Source of the DNA: Ilex aquifolium | Taxonomy: Eukaryota; Streptophyta; Magnoliopsida; Aquifoliales; Aquifoliaceae | DNA length: 64,000 nt | Assembly: GCA_951799425.1 (NCBI GenBank) | Contig: OX637392.1 | Location: forward strand, 40,562,593-40,626,592 | Direction of reading: 5' to 3' | Part shown: piece by piece, positions 11,312 through 22,000 of the stretch | How the letters are laid out: each line of letters opens with the position of its first letter | How positions within the stretch are numbered: position 1 is the stretch's first letter | Made by a program: the position numbers and the translations under genes | Notes under the pieces: model-generated | Told to the model about the DNA's origin: nothing | Database searches by the model: none | What the model saw: only the letters and a program-made list of their open reading frames with translations

Positions 11312-12242
11312 AAAGTACCTTTTTAAATAGAACTCCGAAGTACCTTCGGAAGACTAAAGGGTACCCCTTGAGTCAATAAAGTGTTTGTCGAGAATTGAAG
11401 TGATTAAATAAAGGGATTTTTTCTGAACATCTATTCGCATATTCTACTTTTTATTTACAACCTACTGCTAAGGCAGGGAGGCAAAAATCCTGATAGAAGT
11501 AACTACTTAAATCAGGCGCAGCCACCCGATCTATTCCAGTCCCACAGCTAGGCATGACGATGTAAGCTGAAAAATGGGATGGATTGGAGTCCAACAAGGT
11601 TGGCGGGTCGGTGCGTGGTAGAGACACTCTTACACTCCCAAGGGATTATGAGTAACTCTACGAGAGGACCGAACTCTTGGAAGAAAGGCCGAACAAAGGC
11701 CATAACTTCAGGAGAACAATGAATCTTCTAAGTGATAAAGAAGAATTGTCTAAGTGGCAAAATCCCCACTAGAGGACCGAACTCTTTGAAGCAAGGCCGA
11801 GCAAGTGCCCTAACTTCGGTAGAGGTAAAGTTCTTTTTAAATGTTAGTCCTCACTGAAGGACCGAACTCTTGGAAGAAAGGCCGAACAAAGGCCATAACT
11901 TCAGGAGAGCAATGAATCTTCTGAATGATAAAGAATTGTCTAAGTGGCAATGTCCCAACTAAGGGACCGAACTCTTTGAAGAAAGGCCGAACAAAGGCCA
12001 TAACTTCAGTTGAAAAAAGAACTTTCTGAACATTGAAGGCCCCTCTGAGGGACCGAGCTCTCTGGATAGGCTAATGTCCAAGACTATTAAAGTTTAGTTA
12101 TTTACATATTTTTAAGATTTGATCAAGTTATATAAACCCGAAAACAAGGATACTCAAAACCAAAAAGTTACTTGCATTAAAACTTCAAAAAATGTTACAA
12201 CAAAAGGTCATTACACCCAAAGAAATTGCAAAGAACTCTTTC
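11312..12242. repeat. 3' untranslated region with dimeric tandem repeats (array 11663-12070)
   Basis: No gene on the plus strand. The phrase GGACCGAACTCTT(T/G)G recurs at about 11666, 11774, 11860, 11965 and 12051. The spacing alternates near 107 and 86 bases, so the unit is a dimer of about 193 bases. The companion phrase AAGGCCGAACAAAGGCCATAA recurs with it. Tandem repeats in this position are known for Tat elements, some of which have seeded satellites. Confidence 0.75.
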
Positions 12243-15200
12243 TTAAGTACTTGCAGGAGGCTGAGAGGAGCTAGGAAAGCAATGCTGGGAATAGAGCTCG
12301 GATGAAGAAGGGACCCCAGCAGCAATCAGTGCAGCATGCCAACCCTTGCTAAAAAACGCATCCTTCAGCTGGGGAATCTGCAAAGCTAGGACGTTCTCTG
12401 CTTTCTCAACCCCTTCATCATAAGCGGCATCCTCTTTAACTTTTGCCTCGGCCTTGAATTTATCGAGCTCCTCAAGGATACTTGCATAGTCAAGCTGGGA
12501 TTGGGAAAGCTCTACAATGGCTTCATGTTCAGAATCTTTAAGTCTGCCAATATCTGCTTTCAGCTGACAGTTCTCTTCTGTAAGACTCTGATTGTTAGCC
12601 TGCAGAACCTTAACCTCATCACAGACTTTAGCATACTCTTCATCTACTGACTCCTTCTTGGCAAGCGCTGAAGCCCGGGCATGAATTGCATCTCTCATGG
12701 CCTTATCCTTTCTCGCTATCCTGGCCCCAATCTCATGCACTTTTTGAAGACCCTACAAGTTGGAGAGCAAAAAGGCTTGGTATAATCTCTTGAAAGGAGA
12801 GTACACAAATTTTACCAAAGGAAAAGCAAACAAAACTTACCAACACCATGTGCTGAACTGCTTGGCGGGACACTTCGTCATCAGTCAGTGCCTCATTCAT
12901 AGCAAGGTCCCGAGGCAAAATAACCCCTCTGGCGATCCCTACTGCGACGTTAAAATCTTCAATGGCAGAGTCCCTCGACGTGATCTCTTTCTTTTTTGAT
13001 CTGAGGATAGGACGAAAAGGAGTCTCGGATGGTTTAGGAGAAGCACTTGGTTCGGCCTCACTAGTCCTGCGCCTTTTAGGAGCTGGGGCCTCAGCAAGCT
13101 CAAGTATTGAGTCATCATCAGGGAGCGGGGACTGAAAAGAATTCGGAAGTTCCAACTCTTCTGGAATCAGTGTATCGGTATCTTGAATCAGGTCTGCCGT
13201 GCCGCTGCTTGGAACAACTTCTTCAGTTAAGGGGACAGCTTCGGCAGGGACCTCGGTGTGACGCCCCATTTTCCGGGGGTCTTTTATTGACCGTTGACAA
13301 CCCGTCAACCCGCGGAAATACCCGTGGATATCGCTTAACCCGACACCGCGGCACCACATTCCCTTTACCGGGATTAAAAGAAAATACAAGTCCAATTTCT
13401 TTCGGTTGGTTGACCTATTCGAGATCCAATATACCACCATTGGTATCCCCTTATTATCCATTTGTAACACTAGGAGGGAGGAAAACATAGCCCAAAAACT
13501 TGGCAAAAGAAATAGAAAATAAAAAAAAAATTTTGAAGTTTGGAGAGCGTACCGGTACGCTACGCCCTCTGGACCTCACCGTACCGGTACGCCTGGCCCA
13601 GAATTTCCCTTTTTACCTGTTTTTCGTTTCCAAGCCATTCCAAACCTCCCAAAACTCATCCAACATATGTTTAATGAGATTTTTCATATAATACATAACT
13701 TATACAAGTTCCATTACAATTAATTCCATAATTTACACAACAAAATGGAATTTATATAAAAGTTTTTACAAAAACTCGTACTAAGGCCACAAGCCGGCCC
13801 CCTTCATGCTTGATGCTCTCCAAGTGAGCCATCCGCCGGTGCAAACCCCACACCTGAAATGTTTCCCGTATAGGGTGAGCCAACGCCCAGTAGAGTAAAT
13901 CCTACAAGGGCTACTCTCCCCCTAGATGCTCATGCTCATGCAACATTCATTTGCAAACAACCATTTCTCATAAGAACATGCATTCTAAGTTGGAATGCAA
14001 TACTACCATGCCATGAAATGAGATGACACCCACTCATGCAATTCAACCCGAGTCCTCTCCGACTCCTACTACACGATGCAATGTCAAAGTGTTTCATTCC
14101 GTCATTTATGTTTACATCAAATGACATTTTCAAAACTAGGGTCATTCTTGGGATCAGACTTTTTCATGGGCTTAATACCAATGGTCTTCCACACCCGTGC
14201 ACTTTATGGACTCTTATACCAACGGAGTGCACCCTCCAAATCACCGGGTCTTTCACCCGAGAGGTCGTCATGCATCTTCTTGCTCATCCCGACCCAATTT
14301 ATCATGCAATCAAGCGGCTTAGCTAGGTCTTCGACCCAACTTTTTCCAAGCCATACCGTCAATCACCAAGTGTGGTGTTGACATCAACCATGCACACACC
14401 CATGTAATGAGATGTTTCCGTGCACATGCAATGCTATGTCCCATTGCATACCACATGATGTTCCACATGTCAAGAACAACTCATGCACAATTTCAACATG
14501 TCCATGGTAAATTTATATCCTAAGCATATAAATACCATATTCATTTCAATGTTACTATATCAACATATGCATATATCAACAAGCACATTTAATCTCAAAT
14601 CATATTATAAGCATATGATTTCACAAGTTAAATTTAAACATATTATTTCAATTAAATCAAAACAACCACTCCATTCAAGCAAGACATTTAATCAAACACC
14701 TTCTAAGCACAATTTATAATTCACAAAGCATGCCTCAAATTTTCCCAAGTTACATAATAAATCACATGTAACTTCATATACCAAAGTCAAGCTAGAAAAT
14801 TAGATTAACCAATTTCTATGCTCACTTTTCCATTTCTATAACCATAATATACATATAAAAATCTATCCATATGCCTCAACATATCAAACCCTTTAACTAC
14901 TAACATCTAGGGAAGGATTACACCAAGGTAGGAAAAATCCTACCTCTTGAAGCGTAATCACCCGAAGAAAGCTTCAAGAACTCTTTCCTAGCCCAAGACT
15001 AGATTTCACCCAAATCTCCTCCTTTGGATCTTCGGTGAAATCCCTTGCTCTTGGTGTGGTTGCGTAGCCCTCGTCGATGTGATCGACTTTGACTCTTAGT
15101 TCGACGGATTCCGAGCGACGGAAGTCCGGGAATCGACGGAGAAAGCTTGAAGATCAATGTTTTCTCTCTTTTCTCTCTTCTCTCTCTCTTGGCCGGCCAA

Positions 15201-16598
15201 ACAAGAACACAAGGGAAGAAAAATTCTGATTTTCTAGATATTTACCCCTATTTATAGTTTTAAATACTCGGCCCACGTCGCGCCACGTGTCCCTCGCTTA
15301 ATCGGGTCCGATTTAGTCCCGAAACGATTCGTTTGATCTCGGTTTAAGTTCAAATTAATTTTATTTGAACTTTAACTTAATTTTAAGGAAATTTTATAAA
15401 ACTTATTTATGGGGACGTTCGTAGGGTGGATCGCCACGCAGTCGCCTCGAACGACATGCAAAGTCCGACTGCTTCGGAAGTCGACGAAATTTGACAAGGT
15501 GACTAAATTTCGCGATACGAATTCAACAGCGAACTCCGTTTCCTCATCCGAGGTCTGGAATATGAGTATTTTAAATACGCATTATAGTGGCAAATTACTA
15601 TTTTGCCCTTTTTTGGAAAAAGTTTAAATTTCCCGGGTTTTACACTCGGGGTCAGTTTCGTCCAGTACAGTTATCGAAGGTATGACAGATGGAGGAGCAG
15701 GTTCAGAGGTTTGGGTCGGCTCAACAGTGGACAAGAAATCTAGAAAGTTCTTCACCGTTCTGCGCCCAGAAGCAGCAAGGGAAGACTTCTTGCGGGCTCG
15801 TGGGGTTTGCTCCCTAGCAGTCTGGATGGCTTCCCGATCTGCCGCTAGGGTGGCATTAGGACTGTTCCGCACCGCAATAAAAGAGGTGTAGGATGGAGTA
15901 TACCCAAGAAGAGTATGGGCAGCTCGGCAGAATAAAGACTCGTTGAAATCCCAAACTCTTTTGAGTTCTTCCATCTTTACAGCCGACTCTGGAATCCTGC
16001 CCTTAACAGTCTCACCTGTAAGCAAAAAGATCATATCAGAAAGAAGCAACCAGAGAGAAAATGCGCAAAGGCAATTTTAGGAGTAAAAAATTCATATACC
16101 TGGAGTGCCTTATTCGAAAGGACAGCGATAAGAAGGGGTGGCATCCGCAGCATATTCCCAGTTTCCAGAAACAAAAACAATGTCGTTCTCATGGCCCTTG
16201 TTAGAATCTGGTAGATGAGTTACCAGATAGCGATCCTTCTTCCTCACCGCCAGGTAGTAGTTATTTCCAGTTGGTTTAAGGATGTAGCAGAATAGAATCT
16301 CCCATAAGCCAAGATTTAAACCCAACAGTCTGTTCAGAGCAGCTACTCCCATCACAATCCTAAAGAAGTTGGGGCAGCACTGGAAAGGGCAGAGCTTCGT
16401 AGCAGAGAGCACCCAGAGGAGCAGAGGATCCAAAGGGAAGCGAACTCCACCTTCTGTAATCGCTCGAGTATGAATAGGAATGCTGTCCCTGGTTCCAATC
16501 AGGGGCTCATCTTTACCAGCAATTCTTATATCGACATCTTCTGGGATAAGATATTTGGCTTTGAAAGAGGGAATTTCTGGAGATGTAAGAGGGGCCAT
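12243..16598 (-). pseudogene. Spliced antisense ORF of the Tat-type element (putative gypsy-type transposon domain plus coiled coil), split by a solo LTR
   Basis: Minus-strand exons inferred from splice signals: 16598-16100, 16015-15645, then after the solo LTR 13256-12841 and 12752-12243. Introns are 16016-16099 (GTATAT...ACAG) and 12753-12840 (GTAAGT...GTAG). The first exon resembles the 'putative gypsy type transposon' family, with PFQCCPNFFRIVMGV and NYYLAVRKKDRYLV. The middle is acidic and basic low-complexity (PAPKRRRTSEAEPSASPKP). The last exon is a long heptad-rich helix (SLTEENCQLKADIGRLKDSE). Apart from the LTR insertion only one internal stop is seen, a TAA at about 16110. Function in Tat elements is not established. 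Confidence 0.75.
13257..15644 (-). repeat. Solo LTR, gypsy (Tekay-like), 2388 bp, target duplication CTCGG
   Basis: The insert begins TGTGACGCCCC and ends GGGTTTTACA. It is flanked by exact 5-base copies CTCGG at 13252-13256 and 15645-15649. On the minus strand it reads TGTAAAACCCGG... to ...GGGGCGTCACA, the same end style as the Tekay LTR at 6714, and has a TATA-like CTATAAATAG at 15257-15248, so it lies in minus orientation. No internal element sequence is present, so it arose by LTR-LTR recombination. Open frames within it (13107-13490, 14036-14381, 14483-14719) have no recognisable product. Confidence 0.92.
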
Positions 16599-16851
16599 TG
16601 AGGAAACTAAACACAGAAAGAAGAAAGATGGTATAGAAGACCAGAAGTCTGAAACAAAGGGAGTAAAGTAATGGGCAGATGAAGAAGAAACCCTTTATAA
16701 AGGGTGAGAATTTCAAAAGACGATATTTAAATACTGAGCATGCCGCCAAAACAAAAAGGGGGATGTTACCAAGTACAAAGCAATGATAATGAAAAGGCAT
16801 AAAAACGGCTGACAGACAGAAAGCGTCTGTCAGACGCTTTTATGGGGGCAA
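16599..16851 (+). promoter_or_regulatory. Polypurine-tract region with two overlapping hairpins
   Basis: The sequence between the antisense ORF start and the LTR holds the probable polypurine tract ATGGGGGCAAA (16841-16851). Directly before it, CTGACAGAC (16808-16816) pairs with GTCTGTCAG (16824-16832), while AAGCGTCTG (16820-16828) pairs with CAGACGCTT (16830-16838). The two stems share bases and cannot form together. Any promoter of the antisense ORF should also lie here or in the LTR. Confidence 0.6.
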
Positions 16852-17511
16852 ATGAAAGGGGTGGCTCCCCTTATTACACGTGTCATGTCATTAAATGCAT
16901 CCACGTGAGATTGACAAGACAGAGCACATGACAAAGATATTGTCTGCTTGTATCAGATGAACCGAGCCGAACTGAGTGAAGAGTTCGGAAAAATACTTGA
17001 AGAGCTCGGTAATGAACCAAGCCGAGTTGATCAATTAGTTCGGCAAACATCGAAGGTGTTCGATTGCCACTATAACCGATCTGTTTCAAAAGGTACATAA
17101 GGATAGAGATGCGCCTATAACTTCGGAGTTTGAGACGAATAAATCAACGAAATTATAGAGATTGGTGGGGATCGCTGGAGAAATATCAGTAACCTCCCAA
17201 ATTGAATGACTCAATTAAAGGAAGGTGTGCCACCTTGAACCAAAAACCTCGGAAAACCCTAATGAGGTAAACGATCTATAAGAGGCAGAAGAAACCAAGG
17301 AAAAAGGTACGCTGAACTCTCCCAGTCTTCTTGCATCTTATTCAATTCAATTACTGACTTAAGCATCGGAGTGCCTTCGATCGAAGCACTTCGATCTTGG
17401 GCAGTTTGTTCGTTTTGCAGGAGGGAGATTGGGAAGCCAAGTTCAGAAAATACTCACAAGAATTATCGATTTATCACCAGTAGGACGTATTCTCAATTTT
17501 TACCTCTTACA
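16852..17511 (+). repeat. 3' LTR of the Tat-type element
   Basis: The LTR starts TGAAAGGGG right after the polypurine tract and ends CCTCTTACA, 660 bp. A TATA-like CTATAAG lies at 17276. The start forms a short stem, AAGGGG and CCCCTT. The right end is inferred from TG...CA and the change in sequence, with no second LTR for comparison. Confidence 0.7.
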
Positions 17512-17519
17512 TTAAGGTG

Positions 17520-18130
17520 TGTTAATTAGGTGTGTGTTAGTGGGCAAGAAATATGCAAGTAGTGGAAGATAAGAATATTAGTGGGGTGTTAATTCCCAAA
17601 TAATGATGTTTTAATATTGTAGAGGTTACTAGAGTTAATGGGTGTAATAGTACCTTAATGTAGTATTAAGGATTATATGACCTATATAAATAGGGTACAT
17701 GACCTATATAAATAGGGTACATGACCTAGAGTTTCAAGTAAGTAGAGTTGAATAGAAATTGAAGAGTCAAAGTTGAGTATGTGATTATAATCAACTTGTA
17801 TGAAATTATTTTTTCTTTGAATGTTCATATCCTCCCCTACTTCCTTCCATTTTATTTCTAGTCCTCTTGACTCTAACAAGATGATATCAAAGCGATTTTT
17901 TTGTTGTAGTAATATTGGAGTAATTCCAACATATTGTTGGGGATGTGTTCTCTTGCGAGGACATTTTTGGTCTTTTCCTATTTTGTTAACTTTCTGCAGA
18001 AATCTTTCGAGGTGTCATCATCCAACTTTTAAGGGAGGAGATGAAACCACAAGATTCAAAATAATATCCAGACGAACTTTTTTCTTGCTCCTGGGGTCAA
18101 ATACTTCCTTGAGTGGTCAATGATTCGTGC
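17520..18130 (+). mobile_element. Ty1/copia-type remnant: LTR (17520-17878) and leader
   Basis: A TG...CA segment of 359 bp ends CTCTAACA. Two bases later comes TGATATCAAAGC, a two-mismatch version of the initiator-tRNA primer site TGGTATCAGAGC. The following leader to about 18130 has no intact gag. No pol or second LTR is found, so the element is a 5' remnant. A gypsy origin is not excluded, because some gypsy groups use the same primer. Confidence 0.6.
17677..17720 (+). promoter_or_regulatory. Duplicated TATA region in the copia-type LTR
   Basis: The 22-base unit ATGACCTATATAAATAGGGTAC occurs twice in tandem (17677-17698 and 17699-17720), and a third copy starts (ATGACCTA at 17721). Each full unit carries TATATAAATA, so the LTR promoter has two TATA boxes 22 bases apart. 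Confidence 0.65.
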
Positions 18131-18567
18131 ATGGATGCAGAAATGGCTGTGTTATTGTCATTGGTACTATCGTACCGGATCGTAGCAGAAAGATGTGCCC
18201 GATGGGGAACAATTTTAAAGCAAACAACACATCATTTCGTCAGAAAACTCTAGATAATTTTTTTTTTCCTGTGTAGCATATTTCATAAAATTCAGCTTAC
18301 TCTACCAAAGGAGATAGAAAGAGCAGAAAAAAAAAATTACATTTTATCGATAGCCTATAATTTTCACCTGCTAGAAAAATCAAGAAATATGGGAGTTTTT
18401 TTTTGTATCTTTACATGCAACCACAGCGTCGGGAGGGGGGATGGTTGGGTTAGGTTGGGGGGGTGGAGATGGCTGCCGGAGTTACCGGTGGGGGTGGTGA
18501 TGGCAGATGAAGTTGCAGTTGGGGGCCTGGGGCTGTTATGGACAATTCTCTCTATGTCACCGATTAT
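18131..18567. other. 3' flank of the fatty acid 2-hydroxylase gene
   Basis: No gene is seen. On the minus strand this is the 3' untranslated and downstream region of the hydroxylase. A G-rich plus-strand run at about 18430-18540 gives a C-rich transcript. I did not find a clear AATAAA signal close to the stop. Confidence 0.4.
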
Positions 18568-21500
18568 TCACCTACTTTTCTTGGAAGATTCAGAAGGAAG
18601 TGTTCTGAACACCTTGTCCCAAAAGGAAGAAGTGATTCCGAATCCCTTGTCCTGAATTCTGAAGTGATGGTTCATGTGGAATCTCTGTCAATAAGCAAAC
18701 AAAAAATATGGAGAGCATTAGTGCACCAGTATTCCTGAGTATATTTCAGGAGACAAATTTCAAATTAAATCGTCGAACTATGATCCCGATACCATTTTAT
18801 CTCCTCTAACGAGTTTGTGATATTGTTTCCTCAATTTTTTGAACTAATTTTACATTATCTCAAAGCCAAATGTCTGATATGTTTTAGATGAAAAAAGAAA
18901 CAAACTCAATGTATAATTTTTTCTTTGTTTTTAAGTTGAAAAAGTGAGTAATTTGTATGCTTAGTGTTTTTTTTATGAACACACAAGAAGATACATGCAT
19001 ATTTTGAGTACAGTATGTTCAAAATTTGTTTGATTAGTTACCTTGAGATCATAAGACATTCCTTTTGATGGCTTTCCGTGGTGCAGGTAATAATGAGTGC
19101 AATCGTAGATTATGTATCCAAACAAGCCACCTCCAAGAAAAGCAGGGGCAGCCGATGGAGGTAGAAGAAGCTTAATCAGATGCCACAACTGAATAAACAG
19201 ACAGACAATGGTAAGTAAGCAGAGGAAGAAAGCCTACGCTATAGATACATTACAAAAAATATTAGAGGATTGCAGTCATGTTGTGCTGGACTTCTGGATC
19301 GGAATACTGATTAACATGGTTAGTTGGGGTATAGCGGTGATGGGTCTTTTATGAGATTGAAGACAGTTTCTGCTTCGATACATGTAATCTTGTCCTCCCA
19401 TGTTTAGAAGCTAGTTTCATGACTCCTATAATGAAATAACTTACTGCTGCACCAGGGCTTACATTCTTGCATATCTGTTATTCAAGTGGGCTCGCTGTTT
19501 ATGAATGGTATGTTGGATTTAAAAAAAAAAAGGCACCGAGGTTGGTACTGCACCAAAGCCATTGTGTAGAAACAAATAAAACTTCAAAGTTTCTCATAGA
19601 CACTACCTAATCATGAAGAGAAGGAAGTGTCAAAAGACAATAGAGTTATCAGAGTAGAACATACTGGCACCAATATGATTGCAGTTCCAGCAGGTGGAAA
19701 AACAAGCCGAAGTCCATCCATGGGGTGTTTGTGATGGCAGCCATGAATAAGGTAGTGAAAGGTGTTCCCCCTGCAAAATTTACTCAAAATTAACTAAGGA
19801 ATGGTAGAATCCAGACAATGATTATACAAAAAATAGAAGGATAAATTACAGATTATCACTGTAGTTTGACTTTATTACACATCATCTCCCTATATTTTCA
19901 ACATCTACATATACTTCTATGTGGTTTTGGACGTACCTAACGCCATTACAATTGCCATGAAAATTGTCATATGCCAAAAGTCAACATTCGAATAGCAAAG
20001 CACAGCAAAATGATTTTATACCCTCATATATCATATTGACTATTTTAGTGTGATACATAAGTTTTATACTAGGGAGAGTGAAGTGCATCTTTCTAGAATA
20101 TAGAAAGATAAGATAAAAAGTTACTTGGTCAAATCATTTAGAGGTAAAAATATATATAACCGGAAAAATAGAAGAAAGGGAAGAGAGAGAGAGAGAACTG
20201 ACCAATAGTTTTTGGTTTTGATGTGGAAAAGAAAGCGGTGCAAGGAGTACTCGAGCAACGTCCAAATGAAGATGCCAGCAACCAATGTTACTGCTAGCTG
20301 AGGAGAAGGAAGGCCCATCTGGACAGACTTTGAAACAAACCACCATACAACTGGAATCCAAATTAGTGGTATTGCCCACCATACAGTCCGGGTCAGGAAC
20401 TGTTTCAAGTTACAAAGGTACAAGTTAATGAGATCCAAAAATTTGGATGAGATCCTAAAAAACCTGTGATTGGTCTTAAAAAATTGGGATCAATAATGAA
20501 CCGAACACATTGAATCACAAATTAGAATAATGGCATGAGTTGATTGAGTTGTAATTTTTAGTTTGGTACCGATATAAAACTAAGTGACTGATAAATTAAG
20601 GCAGGATTTTATATGTATATTTCACCAATTGTGCAGCAATGAAGAATGTAGAGAAGCAAGATCAAAATGATACCTCAAGAAAATTATTTGCAAAAAACCG
20701 GGGGGTTTCTTTGCTGATAATAGGCTGGTGAACCCATTCCTCATAAGCTTCTCCAAGATGGCCAACCTGTTCATAATTCAAAGGTTAAGTAGGATATTAA
20801 CAAACATGGCAAATGTAAGGTGGTTGAAAGTCCCATCAAAGTCTTGCGTTCCAATCTCACCATCACCTTGATAATTGAATAATTCGCAAATGCTTTGGCC
20901 AAAATATAGTGCGGATGTCAGGGAGAGTGTTTTTTTTTTTATTTTTTTTTGAACTGTAAAAATTTTATTAGTAAGGTATTTCCGAAAATCGGGTGTCTGT
21001 CCTCTCCATACAAAAAAGTTGTTAAGAAAAAAAACATGTCTAGCTACATGATGAGCTACTTTATTTCCAGTGTGTCGAATAGTGGATCCATCGAAATACC
21101 GAAACTTTCGCAAGTTGTTTTTGATTTCTGCCAAAATGGCTCCCAATGGATCAAACTCTATGTCCTGCTCACAGATTGATGTCATCACCCCCACTGAATG
21201 TCCCTCCAATGCGATGGCATCACAGCCTTCTTCATAAGCAAAACGAATAGCATCTCTAGCAGAGATCATTTCCTCCATATGGGCAACAGTACTCGCAGTA
21301 ACATTCTTGGACATACCCGCCACAAATTGACCACACTCATTTCTAATCACTACCCCAACTCTCACAGCTTTTTCAAGTTCGAAAACTGCCCCATCAAGTT
21401 TGACTTTTAAAAACCCAGCCGTTGGAGGATAAATATTTGTGTTACGCACCCTTTCGATTTAAGTTTTTGGATGAATTAGTGGTTTAACAAAAGTCTTGTA

Positions 21501-22000
21501 AAAATTATTCGAACAAGAGCAAAGAATGTAAAAACTTAAATGCATGAGAGAGGGCCAAAATAATTTAAGGGTTAATAACACTTTTGATCCTTAAAGTATG
21601 TATTTTTTGTCAGTTTAGTTCTCAATGTATTAATTTGGTCCATAAAATATTCATTTCGTGTCATTTTGACCTCCACATAGACGTAACGTTAATTTTTCAA
21701 TAGAATGATCATGTGTTGGGTACGTAATACCGCCTAAAAAAACGACACATGACCACTTCCGTCAAAAAACTTAACGATTCGTCCATCATTCATTTAGGGA
21801 CCAAAATGACACGAATTGAAACTAAACCGATAAAAAATACATACTTTAGGGACCAAAAGTGCTATTAACCAATAATTTAACATAAATTTGTTATTTAGCC
21901 ATTACAAAAATTAAACAATTCGAAAGATAACCAGGAGAGTAGATCTGACCTGGAAAACCATGGGCTTGTTTAAATTCACAGTACAAGCACCTGTGACCAT
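18568..22000 (-). CDS. FAH: Sphingolipid fatty acid 2-hydroxylase (FAH1/FAH2 type), six exons
   Basis: Adds the 2-hydroxyl group to very-long-chain acyl chains of ceramides in the ER membrane. Minus-strand exons by GT-AG borders: 22000-21950, 20766-20674, 20399-20203, 19770-19665, 19188-19042, 18684-18568, giving 236 codons, the usual plant length. The start MVTGACTVNLNKPMVFQ is family-like. Diiron histidine boxes are all present: HRFLFH, HYLIHGCHHKHP, HYYLHHG and HMNHHF. Hydrophobic stretches at WWAIPLIWIPVVWWF and LAVTLVAGIFIWTLLEYSL fit membrane helices. Plant forms lack the N-terminal cytochrome b5 of animal and yeast enzymes and borrow a free one; none is encoded here. The C-terminus ends SESSKKSR, a lysine-containing tail that could be an ER signal. 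No stop or frameshift was found; all junctions keep frame. Confidence 0.95.
20928..21460 (-). pseudogene. LINE 3' fragment with RNase H domain in hydroxylase intron 1
   Basis: The minus-strand frame (21449-20940) reads PPTAGFLKVKLDGAVFELEK, GVVIRNECGQFVAG, EMISARDAIRFAYEEGCDAI and IRHTGNKVAHHVARHVF, the RNase H type at the end of plant non-LTR elements. It finishes in an A-rich tail (T-run on plus at 20930-20950), as expected for a 5'-truncated LINE. The conserved middle Asp lies in a changed context (LEGHSVGVM where relatives have LESD). I could not match a target duplication. Confidence 0.75.
21569..21870. mobile_element. MITE, probably Mutator-type, in hydroxylase intron 1
   Basis: Terminal inverted repeats of more than 50 bases: the left end GGGTTAATAACACTTTTGAT and the right end, reversed, GGTTAATAGCACTTTTGGTC, continue with TATGTATTTTTT(G/A)TC(A/G)GTTTAGTT. 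Exact 10-base duplications AATAATTTAA flank it at 21559-21568 and 21871-21880. About 302 bp, no ORF. A 9-10-base duplication fits the Mutator superfamily. Confidence 0.85.

Larger units (their letters stand above)
7638..17511 (+). mobile_element. Ty3/gypsy retrotransposon, Tat/Retand-type, 5'-truncated
   Basis: The copy starts inside protease; gag and the 5' LTR are absent. Order: protease, RT, RNase H, a second archaeal-type RNase H, integrase, a repeat-rich 3' region, an antisense spliced ORF, polypurine tract and a 660-bp LTR. A second RNase H and a reverse-strand extra ORF are known marks of the Tat lineage. A solo LTR (13257-15644) is nested inside. Pol has one frameshift near 9110 and four in-frame stops (three TAG, one TGA). 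Because the 5' end is missing, no target duplication can be found. Confidence 0.9.

Noticed and set aside
13107..14719. Plus-strand proteins at 13107-13490, 14036-14381 and 14483-14719
   Set aside because: The first overlaps the antisense exon and the LTR end, the others lie wholly in the solo LTR. None shows a domain.
19840..20100. MITE in hydroxylase intron 3
   Set aside because: One end has the style of MITE ends (ATTACAGATTATCACTGTAG), but no convincing reverse copy or target duplication was seen.
20928..21460. Host RNase H gene
   Set aside because: The frame lies in an intron, ends in an A-rich tail and matches the RNase H tail of LINEs.
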